The notes under the pieces: model-generated | Databases searched by the model: none | Told to the model about the DNA's origin: nothing | What the model saw: the letters and a program-made list of their open reading frames with translations, nothing else | Program-made: the position numbers and the translations under genes | In this document: one piece after another, positions 1 through 8,738 of the stretch | How positions within the stretch are numbered: position 1 is the stretch's first letter | Layout of the letters: each line of letters begins with the position of its first letter | Origin: DATBGZ01 sp963803115 | Lineage (GTDB): Bacteria > Actinomycetota > Actinomycetes > Mycobacteriales > Micromonosporaceae | Length of the DNA stretch: 64,000 nucleotides | Direction: 5' to 3' | Assembly (NCBI GenBank): GCA_963803115.1 | Contig: CAWDLN010000016.1 | Coordinates: forward strand, 124,001 to 188,000

Positions 1-2
1 GC

Positions 3-1163
3 ATCCGGCTGCGTGTGTCGGACAATGCCGGCGCCACCGCCGACACCGTCGCCGTCCGGTCCCAGGTGGCCCCGGAGCATCCGGACTACGCCGCGGCGCT
101 GGAGGTGGCGGCACTTGTGTCCTATGTGGAGCGTGACTTCGCTCGCGCCGGCGCGCTCGCCGAGCAGGGTGCCGCGCTCGCCAGCGACCCGGAGGTGCGG
201 GCCTCATGCCAAGCGGTGGCGGGTCGGGTCCGCCACGCCGTGGGCGACCTGGCCGGCGCCCGGAAGTTGCTCGACGCACCCCTGGACCCGTCGGCCCCGT
301 CGTTGACCCCGGTCCTGCAGATGTGGCGCGGATTCCTGCTGGTGCACGCCGACGAACCGGCGCGGGCGCTGCGCCTTGTGACACCGGACGAGCCGACCCA
401 GACGAGGGTGGGATACCCCTTCGCCGCGATCAACCGGCACATGGTGGCGGGATACGCGTACGCGTTGCGGGGTTATCCCGCCGCCGCCCTGGCCGAACTG
501 GACCAGATGGCGGGCGCCGCCCGCCGGGAGAGCACCGATCGGTTCGCTGGACGGGACGAGAACTTCCGGGGGTGGATCCTGCGCGGCGTCGGCGCTACGG
601 CTGAAGCCGACGAGGCGAATACGCGGGCGTACGAGCTGTCCCAGCACCACAATCTGAGCGAGCCGCTCGCGCACGCGCTGCTCGACCTGGCCGACGGCCG
701 GCTCCGGGCCGGCGACCCCGCGACGGCACAGTCCTATCTGGACAGACTGGGCGCCGAGGGCGGCGATGGGTACCTGTTCCAATGGCGCACCAATCTGCGC
801 ACCGTCCTGATCGAGGGACGCGTGCGGCTCGCGTCCGGCGACGTCGCCGACGCCGCGTCCCGGTTCGAAGAGGTGCTCGGCACGGCCACCGAGTTGGATC
901 TGCGCCGCTACCAGGTGCTCGCCCGCCTCTGGCTCGCGCAGGCCGAGCCGGGTGTCGGCGCCGAGTCCGTGGCCGCCGACGTCGAGGCACTGGATTCAAT
1001 CGCGCCACTGGAGGCGTGGTGGATGACCGCCGACCTGGCGCGAGTGTTCGATGTGGATGGTTGGCGCCGCCTCGCCCTCAATCGGGCCGGGGCCCTCGCC
1101 GACCGCGCCGGGCCCTACGGTGATGTCGTGCGCCGGGCCGCCGCGGAGGCCACCGGCGCGTGA
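3..1163 (+). CDS. C-terminal part of a TPR-like helical-repeat protein (5' truncated)
   Basis: The frame is open to the left edge, so only the last ~387 residues are visible and the true start lies outside the window. An internal GTG at 15 is not a credible start. The protein is almost entirely helical and built of degenerate ~35-residue repeats with alternating Ala/Leu and Gly-Asp turns, for example GYPAAALAELDQMAG, GDPATAQSYLDRLGA and GDVADAASRFEEVLG. This pattern is typical of TPR regions. Such C-terminal TPR blocks are common in large actinobacterial ATP-binding regulators of the LuxR/LAL and AfsR types, but no DNA-binding or ATPase domain is visible, so the parent family is a guess. The gene ends 8 bp before a dispersed inverted repeat and converges on the phosphotransferase gene. 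Confidence 0.6.
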   Translation: MRLRVSDNAGATADTVAVRSQVAPEHPDYAAALEVAALVSYVERDFARAGALAEQGAALASDPEVRASCQAVAGRVRHAVGDLAGARKLLDAPLDPSAPSLTPVLQMWRGFLLVHADEPARALRLVTPDEPTQTRVGYPFAAINRHMVAGYAYALRGYPAAALAELDQMAGAARRESTDRFAGRDENFRGWILRGVGATAEADEANTRAYELSQHHNLSEPLAHALLDLADGRLRAGDPATAQSYLDRLGAEGGDGYLFQWRTNLRTVLIEGRVRLASGDVADAASRFEEVLGTATELDLRRYQVLARLWLAQAEPGVGAESVAADVEALDSIAPLEAWWMTADLARVFDVDGWRRLALNRAGALADRAGPYGDVVRRAAAEATGA

Positions 1164-1170
1164 TCCTGGA

Positions 1171-1226
1171 GTTAAGCAGGGTCCCCTTCTTAACCTTTTC
1201 TGTGTAGGAAGGGACCCTTGTTAACA
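1171..1226. repeat. Dispersed inverted repeat, copy 1 (terminator-like)
   Basis: Imperfect inverted repeat with arms gttaagcagggtcccc and gggacccttgttaac around an AT-richer centre. It lies between two convergent genes and closely resembles the element at 3872-3929, sharing the gttaag, gggtcccc and gaagggaccctt blocks. Position and symmetry suggest a bidirectional terminator or a REP-like element. No T-run follows either arm. Confidence 0.65.
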
Positions 1227-1228
1227 CC

Positions 1229-2255
1229 TCACGCGAGGCTGCGGGCGGTGGGAACCGCGCGCTCGGTCCACCAGGCGAGCTCGTCCGGGTTGCCCGCCTT
1301 GGACCAGCCCAGTTGCAGGAAGCCACCGAGCAGAGCCAGTTCCAGGTGCCGGTCCCACCAGGGCTCGGTCTCGATCTCCCGGCGCTCGAGGGCGGTCCGG
1401 TACGCCACGATGGTGTCCTCTTTGGACTCCGGCAGCCGGTCGCAGTTGACGGCGAGGTACCACGCGAGGTCGACAGCCGGCCCCGCCTCGCCCGGCCAGG
1501 CCCAGTCCAGCAGCACCGTCCGGCCGTCCGGCCAGCTACCGAGGTTGCCGAACTTCCAGTCGCCGTGCACGAGCGTGCGCGGGCTGTCGGCCATGGCGTT
1601 CGCCAGCGGCGTCGCATCGGCCGCCAGCGCCAGACCGAGCTCCGCGGCGTCCGGTGCCAGTTCGGCCACGGCGCGCCAGCCGGCGGGGAACAGACCCGGG
1701 ATCACGTCGGAGTGGCCGGCCGCCTGCTCCCGTACCGTATTGTCCGGATGCGCGAACCCGTACCGCTGCTGGGGTGTGGTGAGCCCGTACGTGTCGCGAA
1801 AGCCCCAGAACACGGCGTGCATGCGCGGCCATGTGGTCGAGCAGCCGCCGATGCTGCTCAAGCGGCACCGGATCCCCGCCGGCCGGGATCATCGCTGTGC
1901 TGGCATCGCGCATGACCAGTGCCAGATGTCCCGTGGCGGCGTCGTAGGCCATGCCCACCGTGACGTCGTCGAACTCGGCGGGCATCGCGGCCAGCAGTCC
2001 CTCCTGCCACATGATCAGGGCTCGGGGACGCGTGCCGTCCGCGCCGTCGTCCAGCACCCGCATGATCCAGTCGAGGTCGCGGGCGATGTGCTTGACCCAG
2101 AACAGTTCTCCGCCGATGTAGGCGCGCTCGAACGGCGATCCGGACAGCGAGTCGACGTGCTTGTCCATCGGCTCGCGCCGCCATGGGCGTCCGGCCGCGA
2201 TCTCGTCGAGGAGCTGGTCGAGGGTGGGGTGTACGGCGGTGGTCACGGTTGTCAT
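1229..2255 (-). pseudogene. APH-family phosphotransferase, one frameshift (probably sequence error)
   Basis: Two overlapping frames join into one ~341-residue aminoglycoside phosphotransferase/choline-kinase-type protein. The N-terminal frame runs from the ATG at 2255 to DHMA near 1830, and the C-terminal frame resumes at MHAVFWGFRDTYGL. Removing one base in the GC run around 1825-1830 gives DHMARMHAVFW in one frame. The C-terminal half has the catalytic loop HGDWKFGN (Brenner-type HGDxxxxN) and the metal-binding LLDWAWPGEAGPAVDLA segment. The start overlaps the stop of the SnoaL-like gene as ATGA, so the two are probably translationally coupled. The family phosphorylates hydroxyls of small molecules with ATP. 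The substrate here is unknown, and resistance cannot be inferred. Both motif-bearing halves are intact, so an assembly error is more likely than true decay. Confidence 0.75.
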
Positions 2256-2632
2256 CGTGCCGCCTCCGCCATCTCGGCCAGCAGCCCGGCCGGCCAACGA
2301 CCGCCGCAGAAGATGGTCTGGCTCACGATCCGATCGCCGGCGACCCGGATGATGTGCGACTGGTGTGCCGCGTGCGGCACTCCGCGCTCGGACCAGGTCA
2401 GCAGGAACCGCACCAGCTCACCGTCGGGCAACGGGGTGCGGGTCAGTTCGGTGAAGGCGCCGGGGTCGGCGTACCAGTGCTGGAAGACCTCCTTGATGCC
2501 GGCGCTCCCGGCAACCGTGAAGCGCCAGTTCGGCACGGTGGCGTCGATGACCGCGTCGGCGGACCAGACGTCGGTCTGGGGGATCGCGGCGGTGCGGGCC
2601 GCTTCGAGAAAGCTGCTGATGGGGTCGCTCAT
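2252..2632 (-). CDS. SnoaL/NTF2-like protein
   Basis: A 126-residue protein of the small NTF2-like (SnoaL, nuclear transport factor 2) alpha+beta fold. Typical features are the N-terminal helix MSDPISSFLEAA, the WYADPGAFTEL segment after the central helix, and the alternating strands RFLLTW, QSHIIRV and IVSQTIFCGG. These pocket proteins serve as small-molecule cyclases, isomerases or binding proteins. No catalytic assignment is possible. The ATG at 2632 is preceded by AGGAG at suitable spacing and was preferred over an upstream in-frame start. Its stop overlaps the ATG of the phosphotransferase, so the two probably form an operon. Confidence 0.7.
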   Translation of the reverse strand: MSDPISSFLEAARTAAIPQTDVWSADAVIDATVPNWRFTVAGSAGIKEVFQHWYADPGAFTELTRTPLPDGELVRFLLTWSERGVPHAAHQSHIIRVAGDRIVSQTIFCGGRWPAGLLAEMAEAAR

Positions 2633-2772
2633 CGGATGCTCCTGGACTCGTTCGACTGCTGACGAGACCAGATTGGCCGCCGTACCTTGCACCGGGTTTG
2701 CAGCGCCTCCGCATGATCGTCAGTCTCCGACGTGGGGTGCAGAAAACGGCAGGATCCGTCGGAACGTTGCGA

Positions 2773-2898
2773 TCACTTCTTGTTGAGCATGTACCGGATC
2801 GCGGCCCAGAGGACGACCAGACCGATCACGATGCCGACGAGTGCGACGCCGGGGATCTCGTTCCAAGGCCGGGGGTCGTCGGCGGCGGCAAATAGCAC
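2773..2898 (-). CDS. Small single-span membrane protein (41 aa)
   Basis: A short frame opens with GTG at 2898 and ends with TGA at 2773. Its N-terminal half is polar (LFAAADDPRPWNEI). It is followed by one hydrophobic span, VALVGIVIGLVVLWAAI, and a short basic tail, RYMLNKK. That is the layout of a single-pass membrane peptide with a cytoplasmic positive end. No good Shine-Dalgarno precedes the GTG, and a stop lies five codons upstream in the same frame. The gene starts 31 bp after the cyclase-family stop on the same strand and may be its last operon member. Function unknown. Confidence 0.5.
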   Translation of the reverse strand: MLFAAADDPRPWNEIPGVALVGIVIGLVVLWAAIRYMLNKK

Positions 2899-2929
2899 TT
2901 GGTCACTGTGTCATCGACGCCGGTGCCCG

Positions 2930-3842
2930 TCAAACGACGGCGTCGAGCACCGCGTACGCGCGTACCGGGAACGTGCCGAGGCCCGCGACCATCGGCGGCG
3001 CGGCGTGGAACCGGAATCCCTCCGAGGGCAGGTCGCCCAGGCCGCGCAGGTGCTCCACGATGATCACTGCATGCCGGAGCAGGATCGTGTGCGCGGGCCG
3101 GGTGCCGTCGGTGAGGTCGTCCACGCTCACGGAGTCGATTCCGACGACGGCCGCGCCGCGTTCCGTCAGATCCTGGCAGGCGTCGGCCGTCAGGTACGGG
3201 TGCCCGCCGGCACCGTAGGCGTCGGTACCCCAGTGCCGGTCCCAGCCCGTGTGGATCAGGACCGCCTTACCGGCCACCTCGTACGGCGCGACGAGCAGTC
3301 GATCGATGGCAGTCGTTTTATCTGGCAGGCGGATGAGCACCCCGGGCAGGTCGACGAGGCGGTCGATCGGTACGCCCGAGAGATCCGGCCCGTCGGCGAA
3401 CCGGTGCGACGGCACGTCGAGATAGGTGCCGGGTGTTGGCCACCATGGATATCCGTCCAATGTGGAACTCCGTGCCCTCGGCGTAGCGGGATCGCGAGTC
3501 CTGCCGGCTCAGGTGATCGCTGATCTCCGGCCCGGGAAGGCCAGGAAAGGTCACCATCCCGTGGTGAATCGGGTGGCTGAGGTCCACGACACGCCGTCCG
3601 GACGAAGCCGCAGTACGGCCGCGGGAACCCTTGTGCGCCTCGCGCCGGATCTGCTTGTTGGCCAGGCGTACCTGGTCGACGAGTAGGAGGCCGAGATGCC
3701 CCACGAAGTAGGCGGCCAGATCGTCGTCGGAGATGTCCTCGCCGTCGATGTCGAGGCGGAAGCCGTCGGCGCGCAGACCGCCCCCGTTGGCGAAGGTCAC
3801 CTCGGCATCGAACTGCACCCGGTACTGCGCCGCATCCATCAT
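2930..3842 (-). pseudogene. Cyclase (kynurenine-formamidase-like) with extra N-terminal domain, one frameshift
   Basis: The N-terminal frame (from 3842) carries a ~75-residue domain (FDAEVTFANGGGLRADGF ... HKGSRG), a short linker, then the start of a cyclase-family (PF04199) domain, VVDLSHPIHHGMVTFPGLPG. The rest lies in another frame, beginning GTYLDVPSHRF. Removing one C in a CCC run near 3436 gives MVANTGTYLDVPSHRF, the family motif for metal and substrate binding. Later conserved blocks are VLIHTGWDRHWG, VVGIDSVSVDD and FPVRAYAVLDAVV. The family hydrolyses N-formylkynurenine-like amides or related cyclic substrates in the cytoplasm. The true substrate is unknown. The N-terminal block may normally be a separate protein. 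The Shine-Dalgarno is poor, and the second Met at 3839 is an alternative start. Confidence 0.7.
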
Positions 3843-3871
3843 GGGGGCAGCTTGCCACGCGCGGCTGGCGT

Positions 3872-3929
3872 GTTAGGCAAGGGTCCCCTCCTATACCAAA
3901 AGCGTTAAGAAGGGACCCTTCCTTGCCTC
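3872..3929. repeat. Dispersed inverted repeat, copy 2
   Basis: Second copy of the element at 1171-1226. Its arms are ttaggcaagggtcccctcc and gaagggacccttccttgcc, around a centre containing tataccaaaagcgttaa. It sits between the cyclase-family start and the DUF1501 stop and overlaps the TGA of the latter by two bases. The shared gggtcccc/gggaccctt cores and gttaag block define a repeat family in this genome. Confidence 0.7.
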
Positions 3930-5183
3930 ACGCCACCAGCAGGGACGGGCCGCGTCCGGCGTAGCCGTCGAGTACCTGGGCGGGGTCGGCGCCGAGCACG
4001 TCGGAGAGCATGGACGCGTAGATGTCGCGGAAGTCCATGCTCGCCTTCAGATCGCCGTCGTCGAGATCGGTCAGGCTTGGCTGGTCGCCGATAAACCGGC
4101 CGCCGTCGACCTCCGGCCCGAGCACCAGCACGTTCGAGGCGGTGCCGTGGTCGGTGCCATCCGAGGCGTTCGCCCGTACCCGCCGCCCGAACTCGGAGTA
4201 CACGATGACGACGACCTTGCGGCCGCGCTCGGTCGTGGCCATCCGGCTGGCGAACGCCGACAGGGCGGTGTCCAGCTCGCCTAGCAACCGCTCCTGGGCC
4301 GCCTTCTCGTCGGCGTGGAAGTCGAATCCGCCCAGCGACACGGAGAAGACCCGGGTCGAGACGCCGGCCTCCACGCACTGACCCACCAGATCGAGCTGGG
4401 CCGCCAGCGCCGCCCGGTTGCCACCGGTGCCGGTCGCCGCCGGTGTGTCGCCGTCGTCGGAACCGGCGGAAGCGGCGGCGTCCTTGACGTGGGTGATCAT
4501 CTCGTCCACCTTGATCAGATCGGCGAAGCAACCCGCCGCCCGGGCCTGCATCGCGGGCTCCCCCGTGGACGGTTTCGCCAACGCCGCGACCGTGTCGGCG
4601 GAGACGCCCCGCGGCCGTGCTGAGCCCAGTGGTCGGCACCGCGGCCCCGGCGCTGTGGTCGCCGGCGAGCAGGGGCGGGAGCACGGGCTCGAACGAGACC
4701 GCCAGGCGCGGGTCGCCGCCGACACCGTCGAGCCACCGGCCGAGCCAGCCGGTATTAGCCGGGGCGGTCCGGATGCCCGGTCTGCCAGATGTCCATGGAC
4801 CGGAAGTGACTGCGATCGGGCTGCGGGTAACCCACCCCGCGGATGATGGTCAGTCGCCTGTCGGCGTAGAGCTGGTGCAGTCCCTTCAACGCCGGGTTCA
4901 GCCCGGTCGCGTCGTCGATGCGCAGCACCTGCTCCGCGGTGTAGGACAGGCCCGGCCGGGCATCGTGGTAGGCCGGGTCGGCGTAGGGGATGACCGTGGC
5001 CAGCCCGTCGTTGCCACCGTAGAGCGTGACCACGACGAGGGTACGGTCGCCGGGCCCCCGACCCGGATCGTCGGCGGTGGCAAGGATGTCCCAGAGCGTA
5101 AACGCGGTGGCTCCGGCGACCAGGGCGCCGCCACCGGCGACGCCGCTGGCAATGAGAAACTTCCGCCGGGTCAGGGTGTCCAC
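3928..5183 (-). pseudogene. Tat-exported DUF1501 protein (pair B), two frameshifts (probably sequence errors)
   Basis: The GTG at 5183 opens a twin-arginine signal (TRRKFLIASG followed by a hydrophobic Gly/Ala segment), then LVVVTLYGGNDGLATVIPYADP, the N-terminal signature of DUF1501, a family of the alkaline phosphatase/sulfatase fold. The frame stops after QTGHPDRPG. It resumes as NTGWLGRWLDGV near 4760 and shifts again near 4615 into RGVSADTVAALA, continuing through SVSLGGFDFHADE, VIVYSEFGRRVRAN and TDHGTASNVLVLGP to the end. About 418 residues after two corrections, normal for the family. The preceding gene ends in TAG within TAGGAGG, so its stop codon is part of this gene's ribosome binding site. 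Exported protein of unknown function, paired with the upstream DUF1800 gene. Confidence 0.8.
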
Positions 5184-5192
5184 AATGGCCTC

Positions 5193-6549
5193 CTAGCTGA
5201 CCGTGTACTCAGGGCTGGCCAGACCGACGGTGAGCAGCCGCCGGGGATCGGACGCGGCGGCCAGGAGGGCCTCCCGGGTCCGGTCGGTCCAGGCGTCGAC
5301 CACGAGCACGCGGGCAACCGCGGCCAGCCGGTCGTCATTACTGCCGGCCCGCAGTGGGTCCACTGTGGAGGGACTAGCGACCGCCGCCAGAGCGGCGGCG
5401 AGGCGGAGTCGCACCTGCAGCGACGATGTGGTGAGCCAGGCGGCGTTGGCGGGCCAGCCACCGACGCTCGGTGGCTCGAGCGGCACCTGGCCGAGCCCGT
5501 CCAGCCCGACGAGCACGAGGCGGCGTTGAGCGTCGGTCAAGGCGGTCGGTCGGATGCCGAGCTGGCGCAGCGCCCCGACAACCCACTCCACCGGTTGTTT
5601 CACCAGCGCCCCGCGCATGCCCGCAAACTCCGGATCGCGGAGCACGGCGGCCAGCAGGGCGTTGGCGTCGTCCTCCCTCGCCCCCCTGCCCTTCGGGCCC
5701 GCCCCCGTTGCCATCGCGATAGGCGGCGACCAGACGGGACTCGGTGGCGGTGGTCATGGTTGGGCCGGCGAAGCGGAACCAGAGGCGGCGGGCCAGTCTG
5801 GTGGCGTTGGCCGGTTGCGCGACCAGCAGGTCGGCGTAGGAGTCCGCGTCGAAGTTGGCGGTCCGGCCGAGGATCGTCTTGTTGCCGGAGTCGTGCCGGT
5901 TGGCGACGAACCGCGCTTGGAGTGACGCCCGGTCGAGGGTCCACCCGGTCAGTGCCCGGGCACCCTCCTTGACGTCTTCCTCGGAGTAGTTGCCGACGCC
6001 AAGGGTGAACAACTCCATGAGCTCGCGGGCCAGGTTCTCGTTTGGCGCCTGGCGTGTGTTGCGCTGTCCGTCCAGCCACACGATCAACGCCGGATCGCGC
6101 AGCATCGCCTTCGTGAACTCGGCGAAGTCGCCGCCACCGAGGGTTCGGAAGGTGGTCAGTTGACGCTGCATCAGCGGGGCGGACTTCACCTTCTGCACGC
6201 TCGTCGCCCAATGCCCGTGCCAGAAGAAGACCATCTTCTCGGTCAGCTGATGCTCGGCCGCGACCATGCGGGTCAGCCACCAGGCCAGCAACGTCTGGAT
6301 CTGGGTGCGGGCGGCCTGCTGCGCCTGCTGGCGTTGTTCCCGCGTCGCGCCCTGAGGTAGGGCGGCGGACGGGTCGGCATCGAAGTGTGGTTCCGGGGTA
6401 GCCGCCGCGCCTGAATCCGTACCGGTCGGGCTGAGCAACGCGGCGACCGTGGCGTCGAAGCCGGCCCGCTCGGCCGCGTCCACCTCGGCCGCCGTCGGAC
6501 CGAAGGTCGCTCGGCGCAGGAGGTGGGCCACCACAGGACGGTCAGCCAT
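5193..6549 (-). pseudogene. DUF1800 protein (pair B), one frameshift (probably sequence error)
   Basis: Starts at the ATG at 6549 (MADRPVVAHLLRRATFGPT), the family opening that precedes helical repeats. Diagnostic blocks follow: EKMVFFWHGHWATS, MLRDPALIVWLDG, APNENLARELMELFTLGVGN and GARALTGWTLD. The frame breaks near 5700 in a G-rich stretch and resumes as NALLAAVLRDPEFAGM through VGGWPANAAWLTTSS to the TAG at 5193, ~451 residues in all. DUF1800 proteins are almost always encoded next to DUF1501 proteins. The pair is thought to act outside the membrane, but no activity is established. There is no obvious signal peptide here, unlike the paralogue at 8739-10692. Coupled to the DUF1501 gene by the shared TAGGAGG. 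Confidence 0.8.
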
Positions 6550-6638
6550 GCAGCGCACCCTATCGATGCGACGTAAGAGCGAGGTAAGGGCGGTGTCCGG
6601 TCCGGGTCAGGGGCCGCACCGAGTCAGCGGCCACGACG

Positions 6639-7367
6639 TCACAGCACGTTCGGATTCGGCGAATGCGACTCGGCCGGGAAGGGCAACCAGTCCCGCACCA
6701 GTACCGGCGTGCCAGCCTGCTCGATCTCGGTACCCAGCCTGCCGTCCTCGGCGCAGGCGCGATCGGTGGGTATCGGATCTGGTGTGGCTCGGATGAGGTT
6801 GGCGTTGTCTTGGGCGTTCGGCGCCCGGAGCACCACGTTGACGGCGGCGTCCCCGTCGACCTGCGCCCCGAGCACCAGTGCCCAGTAGGAGACCCCGCCG
6901 GTGATCTTGTACGCGGCGGCCAACCATTCGTGCCCTTCGGCGCGCTGCACGGGCATCGGGATTTCCACGGAATCCGGCAGAGGCACTCCGTTGGCGTTGT
7001 AGCTCGGCGGCGGCAGGCACATCTCCCAGTGGATCGTCCAGCCGGAGGACCGGAGGATCCTGACGGCATCGGCCACCTCCTGTTCCACCTCCTCAGGCGT
7101 CGGCCCCTCGCCACCGGCGGACGCGTAGATCTCCGCATTGACCTCGGTCCGGTCCCAGCCGAGCCCGTCCCCGTGCGCGACACCCGGCGTGATCTGCGGT
7201 GCTGCCACGGCGGCGCGGACAATCGGCTCGTCGGCGAGGTAGGCCGCCCGGTCACGGTCCACATCGGACGCTGCGGCGACCGGCGCCGGAGCCTGCGCAC
7301 AGGCGGCCAGGCCGAGGACAGCCCCCGCGCAGACGCCGCCGAGAAGGCGGCGAATCGAGGCGATCAA
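6639..7367 (-). CDS. Lipoprotein of unknown function
   Basis: A 242-residue protein with a TTG start that overlaps the stop of the upstream DUF1501 gene as TTGA, implying translational coupling. The N-terminus IRRLLGGVCAGAVLGLAAC is a lipoprotein signal: basic start, hydrophobic core and LAAC lipobox with the modified Cys at about residue 23. The mature part contains a helical VEQEVADAVRILRSSG segment, then strands GWTIHWEMCLPP, AEGHEWLAAAYKITGG and AAVNVVLRAPN. I recognise no family. Lying between two DUF1800-DUF1501 pairs on the same strand, it is probably a cell-surface partner of that system. An 89-bp gap separates it from the downstream DUF1800 gene. Confidence 0.7.
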   Translation of the reverse strand: MIASIRRLLGGVCAGAVLGLAACAQAPAPVAAASDVDRDRAAYLADEPIVRAAVAAPQITPGVAHGDGLGWDRTEVNAEIYASAGGEGPTPEEVEQEVADAVRILRSSGWTIHWEMCLPPPSYNANGVPLPDSVEIPMPVQRAEGHEWLAAAYKITGGVSYWALVLGAQVDGDAAVNVVLRAPNAQDNANLIRATPDPIPTDRACAEDGRLGTEIEQAGTPVLVRDWLPFPAESHSPNPNVL

Positions 7368-8734
7368 CGAAGCACACCGATGCGTGCGTAGTCGTGGTCG
7401 GGGAATACCTTCTTGACATCCCCCACGTTGAAGCCGCGTTCCAGAACCTCGGCCAGCACGTCGCGGTAATCATTGGCCCCGGCGATATCTCCGTTGTCCA
7501 GTGCGGACGGTGCGATTCCCGGCCATTTGCCGTGGACCTGGCCGCCCACGAGCCCGCCGCCCAGCAGCAACATCAGGCTGCCATGGCCATGGTCGGTTCC
7601 GGCGTTGCCGTTCTCGGCTACCCGGCGGCCGAACTCGGTCATCGTCACGACGTTGACGTCGTCGAGTTGCGCTCCGAGGTCGGTCGCGAACGCTCCCAAC
7701 GCGTTGGCCAAGTCGGTGAGGTTGTTGCGCATCTCGCCGCCCGCGACCGAACCAAGGTTTGTGTGCATGTCCCATCCACCAAGGTCGATGGTTGCCAAGC
7801 GCAAGCCGACCTTTGCCTTGATCAGGCGGGCCACATCCCTAAGGCGGTTGGCGAATCCGCCACCGGGGTAGGGCGCCACCGGCGTGTACCGGTTGCTGGC
7901 GAGCTGCCGCGCCTGGTTGAGGGCCTTGACCGTCCCGATCGCCTGGTCGACCGCCGGATGGTCGAAGCCCGTGTAGAGCGCCTCCAGCGCGGTCATGGTT
8001 TTGTCCCGGACGTTGCTTGGCCCGGCGAGCGCGAAGGCCTCGATGCCGTCGAGCACGAGCTTGGGCTCTACGCCGACCATCGAGCGCGGTGTCGCCTCAC
8101 CCTCGGCGACGGCCCGAAACGTCGTGCCGGGGCCCATCGCGGACAACGTACGGTCGAGCCAGCCGGTGTGTGTCGCGGTGGTCGCCGTGCCTCGCTCGAG
8201 ACAATCCTGGGCCTGGAAGTGGCTGCGGCTCGCGTCCGGTGAGGCGACGGCGTGCACGGCGGCCATCTGACCGCTGGTCCAGAATGGGTGCAGCGGTGCG
8301 AGCGCCGGATGCAACCCGAATCGCGCGTCGCCCGGCAGCAGGGCGGCGGTGTCGACGGCGATGTTCGGCCGCGCCTTCTTCAAGTTCGGGTCGTTGGCGG
8401 GCACGAGCACGCTGAGCCCGTCCATGCCACCCCGCATGAAGATCACGACAAGGGTACGGTTCGTGGTGGCCGGATCGGCGAATGCGTACTTCGTCGTGAC
8501 CAGTTGGCTCCCGAGGGCGGCAACCCCCACCGCGCCGGCACCGGCGATGACCCGACGCCGGGTAAAGCCGCGACGCCACCGGTCCTTTTCCCGGGCCAGG
8601 TCGGCCGCCACGGTCTCGGCCTGGACGCGGAACGCTGCCTCGGTGAGGTTGGGCCCGTACCGGCGAAGGTCCTGCGACGTCCGCCGGTGCTTGGGCGTCC
8701 AGGTCTCGGGCTTGGCGGAGCTGTCGTCTGTCAT
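7364..8734 (-). CDS. Tat-exported DUF1501 protein (pair A)
   Basis: 456 residues from the ATG at 8734, chosen because coding sense begins at MTDDSSAKPETW and a GGTGAGG sits just upstream. A ~55-residue cytoplasmic extension precedes the twin-arginine signal FTRRRVIAGAGAVGVAALGS. The DUF1501 domain then shows LVVIFMRGGMDGLSVLVPA, HAVASPDASRSHFQAQD, LATIDLGGWDMHTNLG, VVTMTEFGRRVAENGNAGT and DHGHGSLMLLLGGG. The His/Asp-rich positions (GGWDMH, TDHGHG) correspond to metal-site positions of the alkaline-phosphatase fold. It begins 4 bp after the DUF1800 stop and overlaps the lipoprotein start, so the three genes form one operon. Substrate unknown. Intact, unlike its paralogue at 3928-5183. Confidence 0.85.
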   Translation of the reverse strand: MTDDSSAKPETWTPKHRRTSQDLRRYGPNLTEAAFRVQAETVAADLAREKDRWRRGFTRRRVIAGAGAVGVAALGSQLVTTKYAFADPATTNRTLVVIFMRGGMDGLSVLVPANDPNLKKARPNIAVDTAALLPGDARFGLHPALAPLHPFWTSGQMAAVHAVASPDASRSHFQAQDCLERGTATTATHTGWLDRTLSAMGPGTTFRAVAEGEATPRSMVGVEPKLVLDGIEAFALAGPSNVRDKTMTALEALYTGFDHPAVDQAIGTVKALNQARQLASNRYTPVAPYPGGGFANRLRDVARLIKAKVGLRLATIDLGGWDMHTNLGSVAGGEMRNNLTDLANALGAFATDLGAQLDDVNVVTMTEFGRRVAENGNAGTDHGHGSLMLLLGGGLVGGQVHGKWPGIAPSALDNGDIAGANDYRDVLAEVLERGFNVGDVKKVFPDHDYARIGVLR

Positions 8735-8738
8735 TGCC

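Noticed and set aside
1218..2786. 522-residue plus-strand open frame opposite the phosphotransferase and SnoaL genes
   Set aside because: It is the antisense shadow of two recognisable minus-strand genes. Its composition (Arg/Ser/Pro-rich) has no domain.
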